Below are positions 46,305 to 58,742 of a DNA stretch of 64,000 nt, in pieces (position 1 is the first letter of the stretch; the number at the start of each line of letters is the position of its first letter). This DNA is from Telopea speciosissima (lineage: Eukaryota; Streptophyta; Magnoliopsida; Proteales; Proteaceae): positions 62,001 to 126,000 of the forward strand of contig NW_025317415.1 of assembly GCF_018873765.1 (NCBI RefSeq). The letters run 5' to 3'. The position numbers and the translations under genes were made by a program. Below the pieces are notes generated by a model. It had not been told where the DNA came from, ran no database searches, and saw only the letters and a list, made by a program, of their open reading frames with translations.

Positions 46305-46924
46305 TTTTTTTTTTTTGGGGTGAATAAAAAATTCATTATCAAAGAGAAAGAGAAATAAAACAGCCCTCAAATGAGGAGGGAGGGGAGAAGAAAAAGAGGA
46401 AAATACAAAAAGGCAAAGACTCAGAGAGCGAAGTCAGAAGCCCGAAGAGAGATAGAGGTAAGCCCCCAGGATACAACAATGGGACTGTTCCTTGGGGTAT
46501 CAATACAAGTGGAGGGGGGAGACGAGCTAAGTTTCGCTTTAATCTCAAAGAAATTGGGATCCCAAATCTGCTGAAGTGAACGGGATTTGGTCGTCCATTT
46601 CTTGAGGTTGTGTTCCATCCAAATATGATTGATGACAGCACAAAAAGCCAGCTTTTTGACCGTGTCACAAAGGGAGTGGCCACCATAAGTCATATCAACC
46701 CAAATCCATTCTCTATCAAAAGGAAGAATCCTATGGTTTCTTGGCCAGCATGTAGCGAGGATGTCTTTCCATATAGAGGAAGAGAAAGGACAAGCAAAGA
46801 AAAGATGATTTGAGTCCTCGACTGTATTCCAACAAAGATCACAGCTTGGGGAGACCGCAATATGCCGGTGCCAAAGGAAGGACTGTGTTGGAAGACAATC
46901 TGAAAAATTCTCCAGAGTAGCGAA
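46305..46924 (-). mobile_element. 5'-truncated LINE in copia-4 gag, with zf-RVT coding region
   Basis: Flanked by TGGTCCAATTG on both sides (46294-46304 and 46925-46935), with a poly-T run at the left, the tail of a minus-strand copy. About 620 bp. It codes in one open frame for the LINE zinc-binding RT domain: LPTQSFLWHRHIAVSPSCDL, CWNTVEDSNHLFFACPF, HIWMEHNLKKWTTK, ending VVSWGLTSISL. Same family as the LINE at 8161 but better preserved. Confidence 0.92.
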
Positions 46925-48072
46925 TGGTCCAATTGTTGCCAGAGGCTGCGCAGAGTAGCATAGTATTTGGAGACGGATAATTCTCCCTGAGTAGTGTGAA
47001 GGATTGGGCATCATTGCCAAGCTGCCCATATGTTTCCTTGCCAGACCAAATCTGAAAAGTTGTGTCAAGGAGAAGAAACCCATTGGCAAGATCTGAATGC
47101 ATGAAACCAATTAGATATGACATGAGAACCCCATTGTTGGCAAGCCACCTATCTTGAAGAGGACTAGGGGCAGTCGGCATAACACTAGTGCCATTAATAT
47201 GGCCAGTAAGGCCACCGCCAGCAATGGAAAAGGATGCAGATCTAGACCATAGCAGGTAATTGGAGCCATCCAGTTTGATGGGATTAGGAGGGAAATTATG
47301 ATATTCTGTTTTTCCCTGGCCATCAGTAACAGAAGTAGCAGCGGAATTTTCTGAGTCACCCATAATCGCAGAGAAGCTGTTGCGATGAGAAACCCAATAA
47401 AAAATCCAAGAGAAACTCCAGAACTTGAAGAAGAGAGTTCTTTATAGGTGAGGATATATGTCTTCAAAATCAGCAATAGTGGATAAGGCAATCCCCTTGA
47501 TCGATTTTATTAGGGTTTTGAAAGAAAAAAAACCTGTTTGTGGTGAGATCGATATAGGGGGGGAATGGTGCCAAAAACTTGATGGATGGAGCTGAAACTG
47601 AGATCGAGTGTGCCTGTAGGATTGGAGAATCACCCTTCCAACAATCAGCTTCAACAGAAACCAGCAACCCAAGGATCGATATTTTTCAGGTTTTGAAAAA
47701 AAAATAGAATTTGAAAAAAGAAAACGATCTATGAGGAGGGATAGAGTCTTGCGCAATAATCTTCTGCAGTTCTTGCAGTTCAAGAAGGTGAATCGAATCC
47801 TTGTACTGTAGAGAGAATCAACCCAAAAAAAACCTTGAAGTCCGAAAATATCGCAGAGAGGGAGCAATCTTCTATCGAGCAGAATTTTATTTTTGTATCG
47901 TGAATGAGGTGATGGAGGGCAGCATCTGGATCTTTAGATCACCTCATCAGTGCTGCCCTTGTGGGAGAATGAAGAACAAAAGGGGAGAGGAGGGAAGAAG
48001 AAATCTAGAATGAAAGAGAGAGGAAGGAGAAATCGAGAATGGAAGAGAAGGGAGGGCCCTAATTCGGAACCT

Positions 48073-48084
48073 GCTCTGATACCA
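48073..48084 (-). other. Copia-4 primer-binding site
   Basis: GCTCTGATACCA abuts the LTR at 48085; tRNA-Met type. Confidence 0.88.
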
Positions 48085-48295
48085 TGTTAGCAGATCTGAA
48101 TTAGAGAATATTGCTTGGATGATCAAAGACTGATCCCAAGCTCTGTACATTTATAATAGAGAATAAAGAGTACATGGACAGAATTGCCCCTAACATAGCC
48201 GACTCTAAAATAGAGTCGGCAGTACATAATGGAAAGCATAAAATGGTAAAATGTCCAGAATACCCCCACAGTATTCTGGCTCATACAATCCAACA
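48085..48295 (-). repeat. Copia-4 5' LTR
   Basis: 211 bp, TGTTAGCAGATCTG...CAATCCAACA. It contains CCAGAATACCCCCACAGTAT and other blocks shared with the small solo LTR at 53969-54162 in copia-5. Confidence 0.85.
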
Positions 48296-48974
48296 AACCC
48301 CTATGGTTGTTATTGATTTCATTGAATGGCAATTATTTTTACTTGATATTTCTGACTACTAATTACCAGCCTGTTTGTGGAGGATAAGCGAATTCTTGAT
48401 GAGAAGATGATGTAGAGAAGATTCACCAAAATCTGTGGAATATGAGTTGGAAACTAAGAAAGATGCTCACTTTGGATAATTCTCCTTGCGCATGGTCTGA
48501 AACCCAGCCCTAAATTGAGATTAGGGCAGAGTTTGCAAAGGCTCTAAAAGGATAGAATATGCTAATTAGAAAAGAAAAAACACTAACTACAGGAACTGGG
48601 TAGGCCACAGAAACAGCATATATGATTGGAAGATTAAAGCAGAAATGAAGGAAATCGAAAGCTCATTAACAGAATAGGGTATATTTGTTAATCAAAACTA
48701 CAGAGCTGTTGGGCTGAAACTTGGGTTGAGTAACCCTTTTGATCAAACCTATCAGTGGTTAAAACAGGACAGATATCTCTGGCTAATAATAGCAAGGTAT
48801 GATCGGGGCTGATATGGGAACTAACAGAAACAGAGCTGATGCAGGCGGAAAGTTCAGATCTATAATAGAGAGATCAGATCTAATTTTATAGGGAGATTAG
48901 GGATAAGATAAGACGAGGATTCAAGATCAGATTCTGATCTTGGATGAAGAGAGAAGAAGAGACGGGGGGATGAG

Positions 48975-49260
48975 TGTTATAGTTATGTAATAAGGGTAGT
49001 TTGGGTACTAGTCTAGTATCTTACTTTCTTATGTTGTATGTTTCTTGTTTTTACCTTTTACCTCCTTGGGAGGTGGTTGTAATTTCTATTTCATATTGGT
49101 GAATCAAATAGGGGAGAGGGGTGTGACATCAACTCACTCTCTCACCAACCGTTTTCTCACTTCTCTTCTTCTTCCTTCTTCTTCTTTCTTTCTTCTTCTC
49201 TTCTTAGCTGTTAATCCTTATTCTTTGCTAGAATCAACCCATACCTAGTTTCTAACTATG
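48975..49260 (+). repeat. LTR-like fragment related to the insert at 37649
   Basis: Starts TGTTATAGTTATGTAATAAG and contains CCTTTTACCTCCTTGGGAGG, which is the inverted counterpart of the block at about 37820 in the copia-2 insert. A CT-rich segment follows. The right end is uncertain. Confidence 0.45.
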
Positions 49261-49504
49261 AGAGAGAGTATCGTGAGAGCAAGGAGAAGAGATGAGATTG
49301 AGAGGGGGAGGGATAGAAGGTGATAAACACGCCTGTAGGTGATCAAACACTGGTGATTTCCAATGAAATCCAATATTCAATTCATTCTTTAAATATTCCT
49401 TTCATTGTTGGATTACATGAGTATATAAAGAAAATAAAATGACTCTTGGACTCGAGCATTAATCACCTAGAAGCCAACTCCAACAAAACATTTTACCAAG
49501 AAAC

Positions 49505-49565
49505 TAATACAACAACAATAACATCCAAGCCTTATCCCAACTTAATGGGGTCAGCTACATGGATT
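49505..49565 (-). repeat. SINE-like 3' end
   Basis: On the minus strand it reads CCATGTAGCTGACCCC, then a GGGATAAGGCTTGG block and a TTGTTGTTG tail. This resembles the 3' end of plant Au-type SINEs from memory. Only the tail region is recognisable. Confidence 0.4.
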
Positions 49566-50529
49566 CTATAAAAGAGAAAAGGGGGGGGGGGGGGGAAACA
49601 ACATCAACACAAATCTCTAAGGCATCGACCCTTCTTAAACTACGTACCACTTCTTAACTACCCAACATTCTACACTAGGTCTGTAAGAGGGGTGAATACA
49701 AACAACAGCAACACACAACAAAGACCAACCTAGAAACTAATACCAAGTAAAGTTAAGTACTTAACACTAACTTTTGGACTCCTACATAGAAACTTAAAAG
49801 ACCCAACTTGAAAACTGAAAAGTCTAATTAAAGCACCTAGAAAATGTAATCAACTCATTAACTAAGCCTAGGAAAATGAAACACATCGGAATATTAAAAG
49901 ACACTTTAAGAAAGTTAAACTCAGGTTTAGTGGCTCTTTGAAGTCGATTTCATGGGCCCCATCAGCAATAATATCGCAGGGACTAACCCTGGCCAGCTTA
50001 ACCAACGGCTGGCTTAATTGAAGCTGGTTCTTGGCCCTGCGGGTTGGTCTAGTTCTGATGTGGACCAAAACAGCATGAGGGATCTTCTTCAGGCTTGATA
50101 CTGCATCAAGAGCAGGGGTGTGGAAAGTGGTAACAGCAGGTGTTAAAGTAGTGTTCAAAGATCAGAATCAATAGAGAATGATATCAGAATACTATATATG
50201 AAATATGAAGTAAAACTGATCACTGAAGAAAGAGAGATGATTTAAACAAACTAGCTGAACAATGGCCTGAAAACAGAGCTCGAACAACCTAATAGGGGGG
50301 GGCATCAATCAATGTCTGTCCTGAGAATCCCTCTTTTACTAAGGGGGACATTCCCGCCACTATACAAGCCAAGACCTATCGTCATCCTAATCAAAGTTAT
50401 CTGAAACAGTCACTCCCGGGTCACGGGTATGTGTTAGGGTTAAATAACTGACCTGATATGGTGGTATAATGAATTAGAATTAGGAAAAATAAGAAGTTGC
50501 AGAAGTAACAATGGAATCCACTTGCTAAC

Positions 50530-50868
50530 TATTGAAATAGGCTGCTTACCCGATTGGGGTAAGTAGTCCTAGTTAGATTAGGATTAGTCCTACTAGTCCT
50601 AGCAGATTAGGATTAGTCCTAGTCAAGTTAGGAGTAGTACTAGTCAGATTATGATTCTCTTCTTTTATTTTTCCCTTTGTTTTATTGTTTTTCCCTCAGC
50701 CGAGTCCTATTCTGGCATTCCTAGTTGTATTAGGAATTCCTAATAGGATTAGGACTGAGGCTACATTCCTATTTGTACTTTGATTAGTTGTACTTCAATT
50801 CAATATAAATAAAGGGCCTTGGTGATCGGTTTAGATCATCCAAGCATTCATTCCCAAGGTTGTTTACA
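50530..50868 (+). repeat. Copia-5 5' LTR
   Basis: 339 bp starting TATTGAAATAGG (TG to TA compared with the 3' copy) and ending TTGTTTACA. It carries clustered ATTAGGATTAGTCCTA motifs in both orientations (about 50570-50640 and 50730-50760), a possible upstream control region, and a TATA-like TATAAATAA at 50804-50812. Confidence 0.92.
50804..50812 (+). promoter_or_regulatory. TATA-like box of copia-5 LTR
   Basis: TATAAATAA about 65 bp before the LTR end; the same box is at 59017-59025 in the 3' LTR. Position fits an LTR promoter, but transcription is inferred. Confidence 0.45.
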
Positions 50869-50880
50869 TGGTATCAGAGC
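50869..50880 (+). other. Copia-5 primer-binding site
   Basis: TGGTATCAGAGC directly after the 5' LTR; matches the initiator tRNA-Met 3' end. The leader 50881-51473 is non-coding. Confidence 0.92.
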
Positions 50881-51473
50881 CAAATCTGATCTAGGAACAG
50901 CTTTTCTCGATTTCTGGTTCTCTCCTCTCTCTTCTTTCTCAGTTTTTTTCTTTTTTCTTTTCTCTCCACCACTCTCGACCTCTTTCTCTCCATCGGGGCA
51001 GCAACTATGAGGTGATCTAATGCAAATTTAGTTGCTGCCCTCAATGTCACCTCATTGAAGATTGAAGAACAGTGGTGTGACCTAAATCTGCCGGCATGTT
51101 ATTTCCATCCTTGGAGATCGAGCTCTTCTTACACCTGAAGTTTGATTTCTACTTTTATGGAGATTGTTTCCTGCTTCTATTGGTCTACACCAGTCCTTAG
51201 TTGAAGACTGCAGAAGTGATTTAGATACAGTGCTGCACTTTTCTGCAATTTTCTGCAATCAAGCTTTCTTCCTAAATTTGTCAAAATTTAGGGTTTTTTA
51301 TTGGCTCATCAGAAAGAGCTAATTTTTGGAGGATATCTTCCCTGGTATTAGAAGGAAACTCGACCAAGGTTTCAGCCCATTTTGACGGCTGAAAATTCTG
51401 CAAATTCAAAACCCATCATTCACATTCAAATCAGGTTTTTTTTGCAGATCTGATTTTTTCTATCTAGTTGAAT

Positions 51474-52452
51474 CATGGGTGACTCAGAGACGACTACTGC
51501 TACTTCTGGAGGAGATCAAACTAGGTCTGATATTCTTCCCTATGCTGCTGCCATTAAGGTGATGGTACAAACTACTTAATTTGGGCCAGATCATTGTCCC
51601 CAACAGTGGCTGGTAGGGGACTCACTAGCCATCTTACTGGCACCACCAAACAGCCTACTGAAGAAGGTGCTGCTCGTACTAAATGGGCTGCCAATGATGC
51701 AATGGTAATGTCCTTTGTTCTGAACTCTATGACCACTGACCTCTCTAGTCAGTATCTTCTCCTTGACACTGCTACACAGATATGGATAGCTGTCAAGGGC
51801 ACTTATGGTCGTTCAGGTAGTGGTGCTCAGGTTTATGAAATCAGGAAGACACTCCAAACCACTACTCAGAAGGAGATGTCTGTCACCAAATACTATGCTG
51901 CCCTCAAGTGTTTATGGCAACAATTGGATCACTATACTCGGTTTCAGCCTACTACTACTGCTGATATTACTGCCTACCACACCTATGTAGACCAATTCCG
52001 TGTCTAAGATTTCCTAGCTAGCCTCAATGATGACTATGACCCTATTCGGGTGCAAGTCCTTGGTCGGGTTCCTTTCCCCACTCTAGAGGAGACCTTTTCT
52101 TATGTTCACAATGAAGAGACACGAAGGGCTGCCATGATGATTACTACAAAAGTTGAGAGATCAGCCTTACAGACTGCTGGCCCCACTCCTGACAGTGTTG
52201 TTGCTTCTACTACTACTACTACTACCAAAGAGCCTGTTAAGTGTGACCATTGTCACAAACCATATCACACTAAGGCTCAATGTTGGAAATTACATGGGAA
52301 GCCAGCTGATTTTGAAGCCAAACGTGGTCGTGCTAAGTCTAAAAACAAAGTCAATCATACTGAAAGTGTAGCTCCAACTCCCACTGTTGACATTGATTTC
52401 TCCCAGGAAGAACTCCAGGCTTTGCGTCGTATGTTGAACACATCTGCTGCCT
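51474..52452 (+). pseudogene. Copia-5 gag
   Basis: Starts ATGGGTGACTCAGAG (MGDSE), with a frameshift near 51565. The frame 51594-52007 reads VAGRGLTSHLTGT and LLLDTATQIWIAVKGTYG and ends in a stop after QFRV. The frame from 52010 continues with FLASLNDDYDPIRVQVLG, a conserved copia gag segment, and the zinc knuckle CDHCHKPYHTKAQCWKLHGK (52242-52301). Two breaks inactivate it. The protein is clearly the family of copia-4. Confidence 0.9.
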
Positions 52453-53968
52453 CTACTGCGTCTGTTGCCAATTCAGGTTCCTTCTTTGCCCATACAGGTA
52501 TTTCTTTTGCTGGTCATTATGCATCAGTAGTATCCACTCCATGGATCATAGACTCCGGTGCTACTGATCACATGACAGGTTCTTCTAGCTTTTTCAATAC
52601 ATACTCTCCTACTTCTAGAAAGGATAAAGTCAAAATTGTTGATGGGTCCCTCTCCTCCATTTCAGGGAAAGAATCCATTGGTTGTTCTCCTTCCCTTACA
52701 CTGCCATCTGTGTTGCATATTCCCAAATTTACAACTAACCTTCTTTCCATTAGCAATATCACTAAATCCCCGAATTGTAAAATGACCTTTTTTCCCATTC
52801 ACTGTGTTTTTCAGGAACTGGACTCGGGGAAGACGATTGGATCGGGTAAAGTGCATGGCGGATTGTACCTGCTTGATGGCGATCTTTCACCTACTCAGGC
52901 TTTACCTTCGGCATCTTTCTCCTCTGAAATACATAAATGGCACTCGAGACTAGGCCATCCCCCCTTAGGTACTTTATCAAATTTATTTCCAGCATTAGTT
53001 AAAAACTGTAATAAGGAAGACTTTTTTTGTGAGCCTTGTGTCTTGGCTAAACAGACACGTTCAACGTATCCTATTTCTAATAAAAGATCCTCTTCCTTAT
53101 TTCATACTGTTTATACTGATGTATGGGGGCTTAGTAGGAGAGCTTCCCTGAATGGCCATCGGTGGTATATCACTTTCATTGACTGCTATTTTAGGTTCAC
53201 TTGGGTATACCTTGTGCACACAAAAACTGAAGTTTTTTCATGTTTTCAACACTTTCATCAATTGATTAAGACCCAATTTATTGCCACTCTTAAAATTTTG
53301 AGGAGTGACAATGGGAAAGAGTATATGGAAGGTCAGTTCCAAACATACTTTGCTGCCCATAGAATCCTCCATCGACCGGTGTGTCGACACCCCACCCAAA
53401 AATGGTGTGGCTGAGCGAAAAAACCGCCACCTCTTGGAGATGGCTAGGGCTCTTATGTTTGCTCGCAATGTCCCTTCTCTTTATTGGGGGGATGCTGTCC
53501 TTATTGCAGCCTATTTAATTATTAGGCTGCCCAGTCGGATTCTTCTTTCCAAAGCCCCTATTGAGCTATTACTTGGCTCTTCTTCCTTTATAGTGCCACC
53601 TAAGGTGTTTGGCTGTGTTTGTTATGCCAGGGATACAAGGTCCCCTAGTAAACTTAACCCACGTAGTCTTCGTTACATTTTCTTGGGTTACTCTGCTACG
53701 CAGAAGGGGTACAAATGTTATTACCCCCCATCCCGCAGGACTTTCGTCAGCATGGATGTTGTCTTTCATGAAAATGTTCCCTATTATGTGTCCCCACCTC
53801 TTCAGGGGGAGAGTGTTAGTGAAGAGGTGCTGACTAGTGACTCTCCACCTCCACTTCCGTCTGTTTACCACGAGTTTGAACCAGTTCGGCCTGCCCCTAG
53901 TACTCCCCCTGAGTCAGGGGGAGAGGTTCCTATACAGGGGGAGACCATTTCTATTCAGGGGGAGCAAC

Positions 53969-54162
53969 TATTGGAACAGATTTGAATTAGGTTAATGCTT
54001 GGATGATTAGTTCATCCTAAGCACATTGTATTTATAACTATAATGAAATAGTAAAAATAATTACATAAGCAATGTGGGATTAAACCACATAAGAAACTAA
54101 CAAATAATAAAGGAAAACAGTCCAGAATACCCCCACAGTATTCTGGCCCAATATAACTAACA
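53969..54162 (-). repeat. Solo LTR of the copia-4 family
   Basis: 194 bp aligning along its length with the copia-4 LTR (48085-48295), including AATACCCCCACAGTATTCTG; same orientation as copia-4. Flanks are GCAAC (53964-53968) and GTAAC (54163-54167), a 4-of-5 target duplication. It splits the integrase-RT linker of copia-5. Confidence 0.8.
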
Positions 54163-55447
54163 GTAACCTACCCCGGTCCAGACTCCTATCCAGAGGACTA
54201 TTAGTGAATTTCAGAGGAGGATTGATAACAGTAATAATATGAAGACCTATGCAAGGAAACATAAGCAGGTTCAATCAACTGTTGCTCCAATACCCATCCA
54301 ATTGCCAAACCCGGATCCAGAACCTGTTTCTCCACCTGGTAATATTCCTGACTTACCTATTGCTCTTCGCAAAGGTGTCAGAACTTGCACTCAGCATCCC
54401 ATATCTCATGTTGTTTCTTATGATTCCCTTTCCCCATCCTTTCGTGCCTTTGTTTTTTCTCTTTCTTCTATTCGTATTCCTAACAATTGGCAAGAAGCTT
54501 TATCAGACGGAAAGTGGAAGGCAGCTACATGGGAGCTTGTGGTTCTTCCACCTGGGAAGAAAACCGTTGGATGTAAATGGCTGTTTATGGTGAAATAGAA
54601 GGTGGATGGCACTGTGGATAGGTATAAGGCACGACTCGTAGCCAAAGAGTTCACTCAAACATACGGCATTGATTACCAGGAAACCTTTGCACCTGTTGCA
54701 ACGTTAAATACTGTTCGTGTGTTATTATCTTGTGCAGTCAACCTTGGATGGGATTTGCAGCAGCTAGATGTAAAAAATGCATTCCTAAATGGAACACTAG
54801 ATGAGGAGGTGTATATGGACATTCTACCAGGGTTCTCTTGTGACAAAAACCAAGGAAAAGTGTGTAGACTGAAGCGTACACTTTATGGGTTGAAGCAGTC
54901 ACCTCGAGCATGGTTTGGCCGGTTCCATAAGGCCATGATTTCTGTGGGCTATAAGCAGAGTAATGCTGATCACACACTCTTTATAAAGAGGGCTGGTGAA
55001 AAACTCATTGTTCTTATAGTCTATGTTGATGATATAGTGGTTACTGGCAATGATGGTGATGAGATTAGACGGCTGAAGACCTTCCTTGGACAAGAATTTG
55101 AGATTAAAGATCTAGGAAAACTACGATACTTTCTTGGGATTGAAGTAGCCAGATCTTCTAAAGGTATTTTTCTCTCCCAGAGGAAGTATGTCCTAGACTT
55201 ATTAGCTGAGACTGGGTTGCTAGGCTATCGTCCTTCAGATACTCCTATAGACCCTACTGTTCGACTCAAGGAGAAAAGGGTGAGCCTGTTGACAAAGACC
55301 GATACCAAAGACTTGTAGGGAAGCTGATTTATCTTTCACACACTCGTCCTGACATTGCTGTCGCCGTGAGTACTGTGAGCCAGTTTATGCATGATCCCTA
55401 CTCTTCTCATATGGAGGCTGTTCTTCGTATCTTACACTATTTGAAGT

Positions 55448-58206
55448 TGTGAAACCCGATCAAATTTCATAATAAATTTAAACTTTTGGAATCTGTGTGA
55501 TTTCAAGTTCTGGTTCAACTTTGCCCATACTAGCCTCTAAGTTGTGGGCCGTCTTGATTAAGAAATTCAGACCTATCTCATGACTCGTCTGTAAAGGCAT
55601 TCCGATCAGCCAACTACCGTAGCCTTAAATGAGTCTGAGGTGTCTAGCGGAAGACAACACATAAGCTTGGCATGCTGGATTGATGGCCTGCGAAGCCTCT
55701 CTCTGTCTTGGGCCGAATCCCAGATAAGAATCCCATTTTATATGTATGTATGTTGTATTTTTAATTAATTATTGTATTAGGGGCAGAATAGTAATTTTTA
55801 CCTTGTGGGACCCCGCACCAGAACTACCTGTGTCGGGTCTGTTGGCTGGACAGGCTGCAGGACCTCCCCCTTAATTAAACTCAATGTAAGTATAATTTAA
55901 AATATATTTATATAACGTTTTGTACGACCAAATAGGGTTAGAAGGGTATTTTAGTAAAATTGACTCTGTGGGACCCAGTTCCCCAATGGGGACTGTAATT
56001 CCGAACAGTTACCTATATCTGGATCATCCCTGATGTCGCATGACATCATTCTGTAGCTGGAATAAGGTAATAAATACAAAAGAATCAATTTTAGAAATAA
56101 TTTATTACCAAAAGACGGTTCTGCCCCTTAGTGATTAAGTATCCTATATATGTATATATGTATAACTTCTCTTAAACTATTTACAAATCACTTTACAAAG
56201 TTAGAGAAAACTGAAAATTCGTTCCAGCTTAGGAGAGAAAGAAAGAAAGAGGAAAAGAGAAGAGAAGAGGAGAGAAATTGGGGCTGCTCTTGAAAGCTTA
56301 GCTCCCTCATTCGATTTTGGACTTGAAACCTCCATTGCAAGGCTGCCATCGTCCCTTCTTGCTGCTGATTTCAGGTAAGCTCTGAGAATCCCTGTTGTTT
56401 CCATCTCCTCCTCCTCTAAATTTGATCTAATTTCAGCCTAGACTATACCTAAATAGATTTCTGCCATTAAAGCTTTTAATCCAAGCTTAAACAGTGGAAG
56501 TTCCACCTAATTTCTTACTGTTTAGTGTCGTTTAGGTTCAGCTATGCCTGAATCTTCATGGCTGTACCTCTAATCAGCCCAATTGCTATTTTTAATGGCA
56601 AACCATAAACCCTAAGTCAACTAATTTAGGTTTAAATTATGAAATCCTTAAATTAGGAAGCCAAATATGAAATTGGAGCCCCAAATAAACTGACCCACCT
56701 TGAATTGGTGCTAAATCATCAAATTAGGGCCTTGCATGCAATTTGAGCAAAACCCCCAAATTTGGATACTGACCCGGATGCTGTTGCAGGCCTAGGGGCG
56801 GTTGACCGGCTCCCTGGAAGTCTGCATCCGGCTCCCCCATTTTTGTGCCCTTATGACCTAGACCCCTTGGGACTTGACCTTGGACCATCCCAGAACCTAT
56901 TGCATGGTGTTTGGTAGGTTGTTTATGGTTGTTTCTACTGTTTTCTAGTCGATTTGTTGGATTGTTGGTGGGTAACTGACCTAGAATTCCTTCTATAACT
57001 AATCTATAATATTCTTGTCTTATATTTAGGATGTCTTTGTCCGTTTCTTCGCCTATTGGAGTTTATTCACCTAGGCTAGCTACAACTACAGGTAAGGGGA
57101 TTCGACCTTAATTTCCTACGTGTTTATCACATTAATTTCAACTTTATCTGAATGCCACGCTCACGCATCATTACCTCTATACCTGGAGTATGTAGTTTTC
57201 TAGCTTTTATTTAATGCATTAGACTCGCATGTAAAATAGGTTGCACAAAGACATACCGCATTGCATTTGCATTGATTATTTATATAATGTGAATTTATGA
57301 TGATGGAATTCGGTAATTTATAACTCGGATCGTCTTTCATCATTTGAGTGACTGGCTAGGTTGATATTCATTATCAAGATCGCGCCCTTACCAACAGGGG
57401 GAAAGGTGTTGGACAACCCGTGCGAGACCGATGTGTTAGTTGCGGGATGCCATCTTCTGCCCCGTGTTAGCGGGTCCCTAATTCCATGTGGGAATAAACA
57501 GTGTGGTTGGTCATTTAGGGGTCTCGGGTCCGATGTGTTAGTTTCGAACTGGCGGGTCCTCACCGTGGTAGAATGGTTTCGCTCGGGTGACCGAAGGGTT
57601 AGTTAGGGACCGAGGTTAGCATCTACCACTAGTAGTAGTACTTATACCCCATAAGACTTAGTATTCGTCTTAGGAACACGCTAGTTTAGCACATGCATCG
57701 TGGATTTATTATGTTTGTATGCTTGTACCCCTTACCGGCTCGTTGAGAGTTCACCCTGTGGATATCCTTATTTTTCAGTGATTTAGTTACTTTAATGTTG
57801 GATTTCGGTCTTGAGTTTGAAGTGCACGATACTTCGTGTGCACGTGATGATTGGGCAACCTCCTGATCTTGGCCTGATAGTCCAGGCTACCTCCCCACTC
57901 TTTTATGCTATATAAATGCTTTACATAGTTATGGAATAGTTTCTTGTGTACTTTTACTCTGTGCTACCTTTGAGAACTGTATAGTTGTATCACAAGCCTT
58001 ATCATTTATATAAATGAAATATCATTTAGACTTCTCTTACTAATGATGTTATCTCTATTAATTAAATTGTTTCCGCTGCCTCTGATTACTGTATCTGTGA
58101 GCAAGGATTGTGAATAGGGTACTGCACTTGAGATCCTTGGGGATTGGTTGGATGTCAGAGACATCCCGCCACACTTGGCCCTTAATAACCGGGCCGGGGT
58201 GTGACA
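55448..58206 (+). repeat. Large LTR (copy 3), solo LTR with perfect target duplication
   Basis: 2759 bp, TGTGAAACCCG...GGGCCGGGGTGTGACA, flanked by GAAGT on both sides (55443-55447 and 58207-58211). The copia-5 frame joins across it (LHYLK before, GKGILLSMHGH after). No PBS, internal region or second LTR: a solo LTR from LTR-LTR recombination. It has TATA-like and GC-rich blocks but no gene; the open frames inside are not conserved between the three copies. Confidence 0.92.
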
Positions 58207-58742
58207 GAAGTCAACTCTTGGAAAAGGAATTCTTTTGTCTATGCATGGTCATCTACGGATAGAAGCATACACTGATGCTGACTGGGCTGGTTCTGCAGAT
58301 CGCAAGTCTATTTCTGGGTATTACTCCTTTGTAGGTGGAAATCTTGTCACGTGGCATAGCAAGAAGCAAAATGTAGTTGCTCGTTTTAGTGCCGAAGCTG
58401 AGTTTCGAGCTATGGCACAGGGTATTTGTGAGTTACTCTGGCTTAAAGGGTTGCTACAAGATCTTGGGGTTCCTATTCGTCTTCCTATGATATTGTACTG
58501 TGACAACAAGGCTGCAATCACCATAGCACACAATCTTGTATAACATGATTGTACCAAGCATGTTGAGGTGGATAGGCATTTCATCAAAGAGAAGTCAGAA
58601 GATGGGATGATTTGTATTCCCTTTGTGGCATCTGCAGATCAACTTGTTGATATCTTCACCAAGGGATTGTCTGGAAAATTGTTTCATCCCAATCTAGTCA
58701 AGTTGGGCATGCTCGACATCTTTGCTCCAACTTGAGGGGGAG

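Larger units (their letters stand above)
45757..47363 (-). pseudogene. Copia-4 gag, interrupted by a LINE
   Basis: Starts at ATG 47363 (MGDSENSAATSVTDG), followed by LDGSNYLLWSRSASFSIAGG and LLLDTTFQIW. It is interrupted at 46924-46305 by a LINE and continues with RVQVLGHSPFPTLEQ, NRRAAML, then the zinc knuckle CEHCNKPYHPKEKCWKLLGK (about 46000-45940). Several frame changes are needed. The start MGDSE is shared with copia-5 gag at 51474. Confidence 0.85.
44713..48295 (-). mobile_element. Copia-4: 5' half of a Ty1/copia element
   Basis: Minus-strand element with 5' LTR, PBS, gag, protease and the first part of integrase. It stops at 44713, where copia-3's 3' LTR begins. The RT and RNase H half is not present in the window. 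Protein similarity shows it is the same family as copia-5. A LINE lies in its gag (46305-46924). The 5' leader 47364-48072 has no gene. Confidence 0.85.
48296..50529. other. Gene-free stretch between copia-4 and copia-5
   Basis: No credible coding frame. 48296-48974 is AT-rich, purine-rich sequence that I cannot assign. 48975-49260 is LTR-like and about 49505-49565 is SINE-like (both listed separately). A run of 14 or more G lies near 49582. 49600-50529 shows only short frames without recognisable motifs. Confidence 0.6.
52453..58733 (+). pseudogene. Copia-5 pol, interrupted by two solo LTRs
   Basis: Protease WIIDSGATDHMTG (52541-52579); pre-integrase WHSRLGHPPLG (near 52939); integrase with CEPCVLAKQTRS, YTDVWG, LRSDNGKEYM and, after a frame change near 53390, [13 protein letters not shown]. 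It ends with a Pro-rich linker at 53968. After the small solo LTR: YDSLSPSFRAF, WKLAT-like RT start, a stop at 54597, then [39 protein letters not shown] (about 55022-55060) and FLGIEVARS. A stop at 55316 is followed by PDIAVAVS. RNase H resumes after the large LTR at 58212: EAYTDADWAGS, CDNKAAITIAHN, DIFTKGLSG. Confidence 0.9.

Noticed and set aside
57361-57606. Cys/Gly-containing 81-codon frame in large LTR
   Set aside because: Not conserved as a frame in the homologous LTRs at 6180-6430 and 41570-41820; LTR non-coding sequence.
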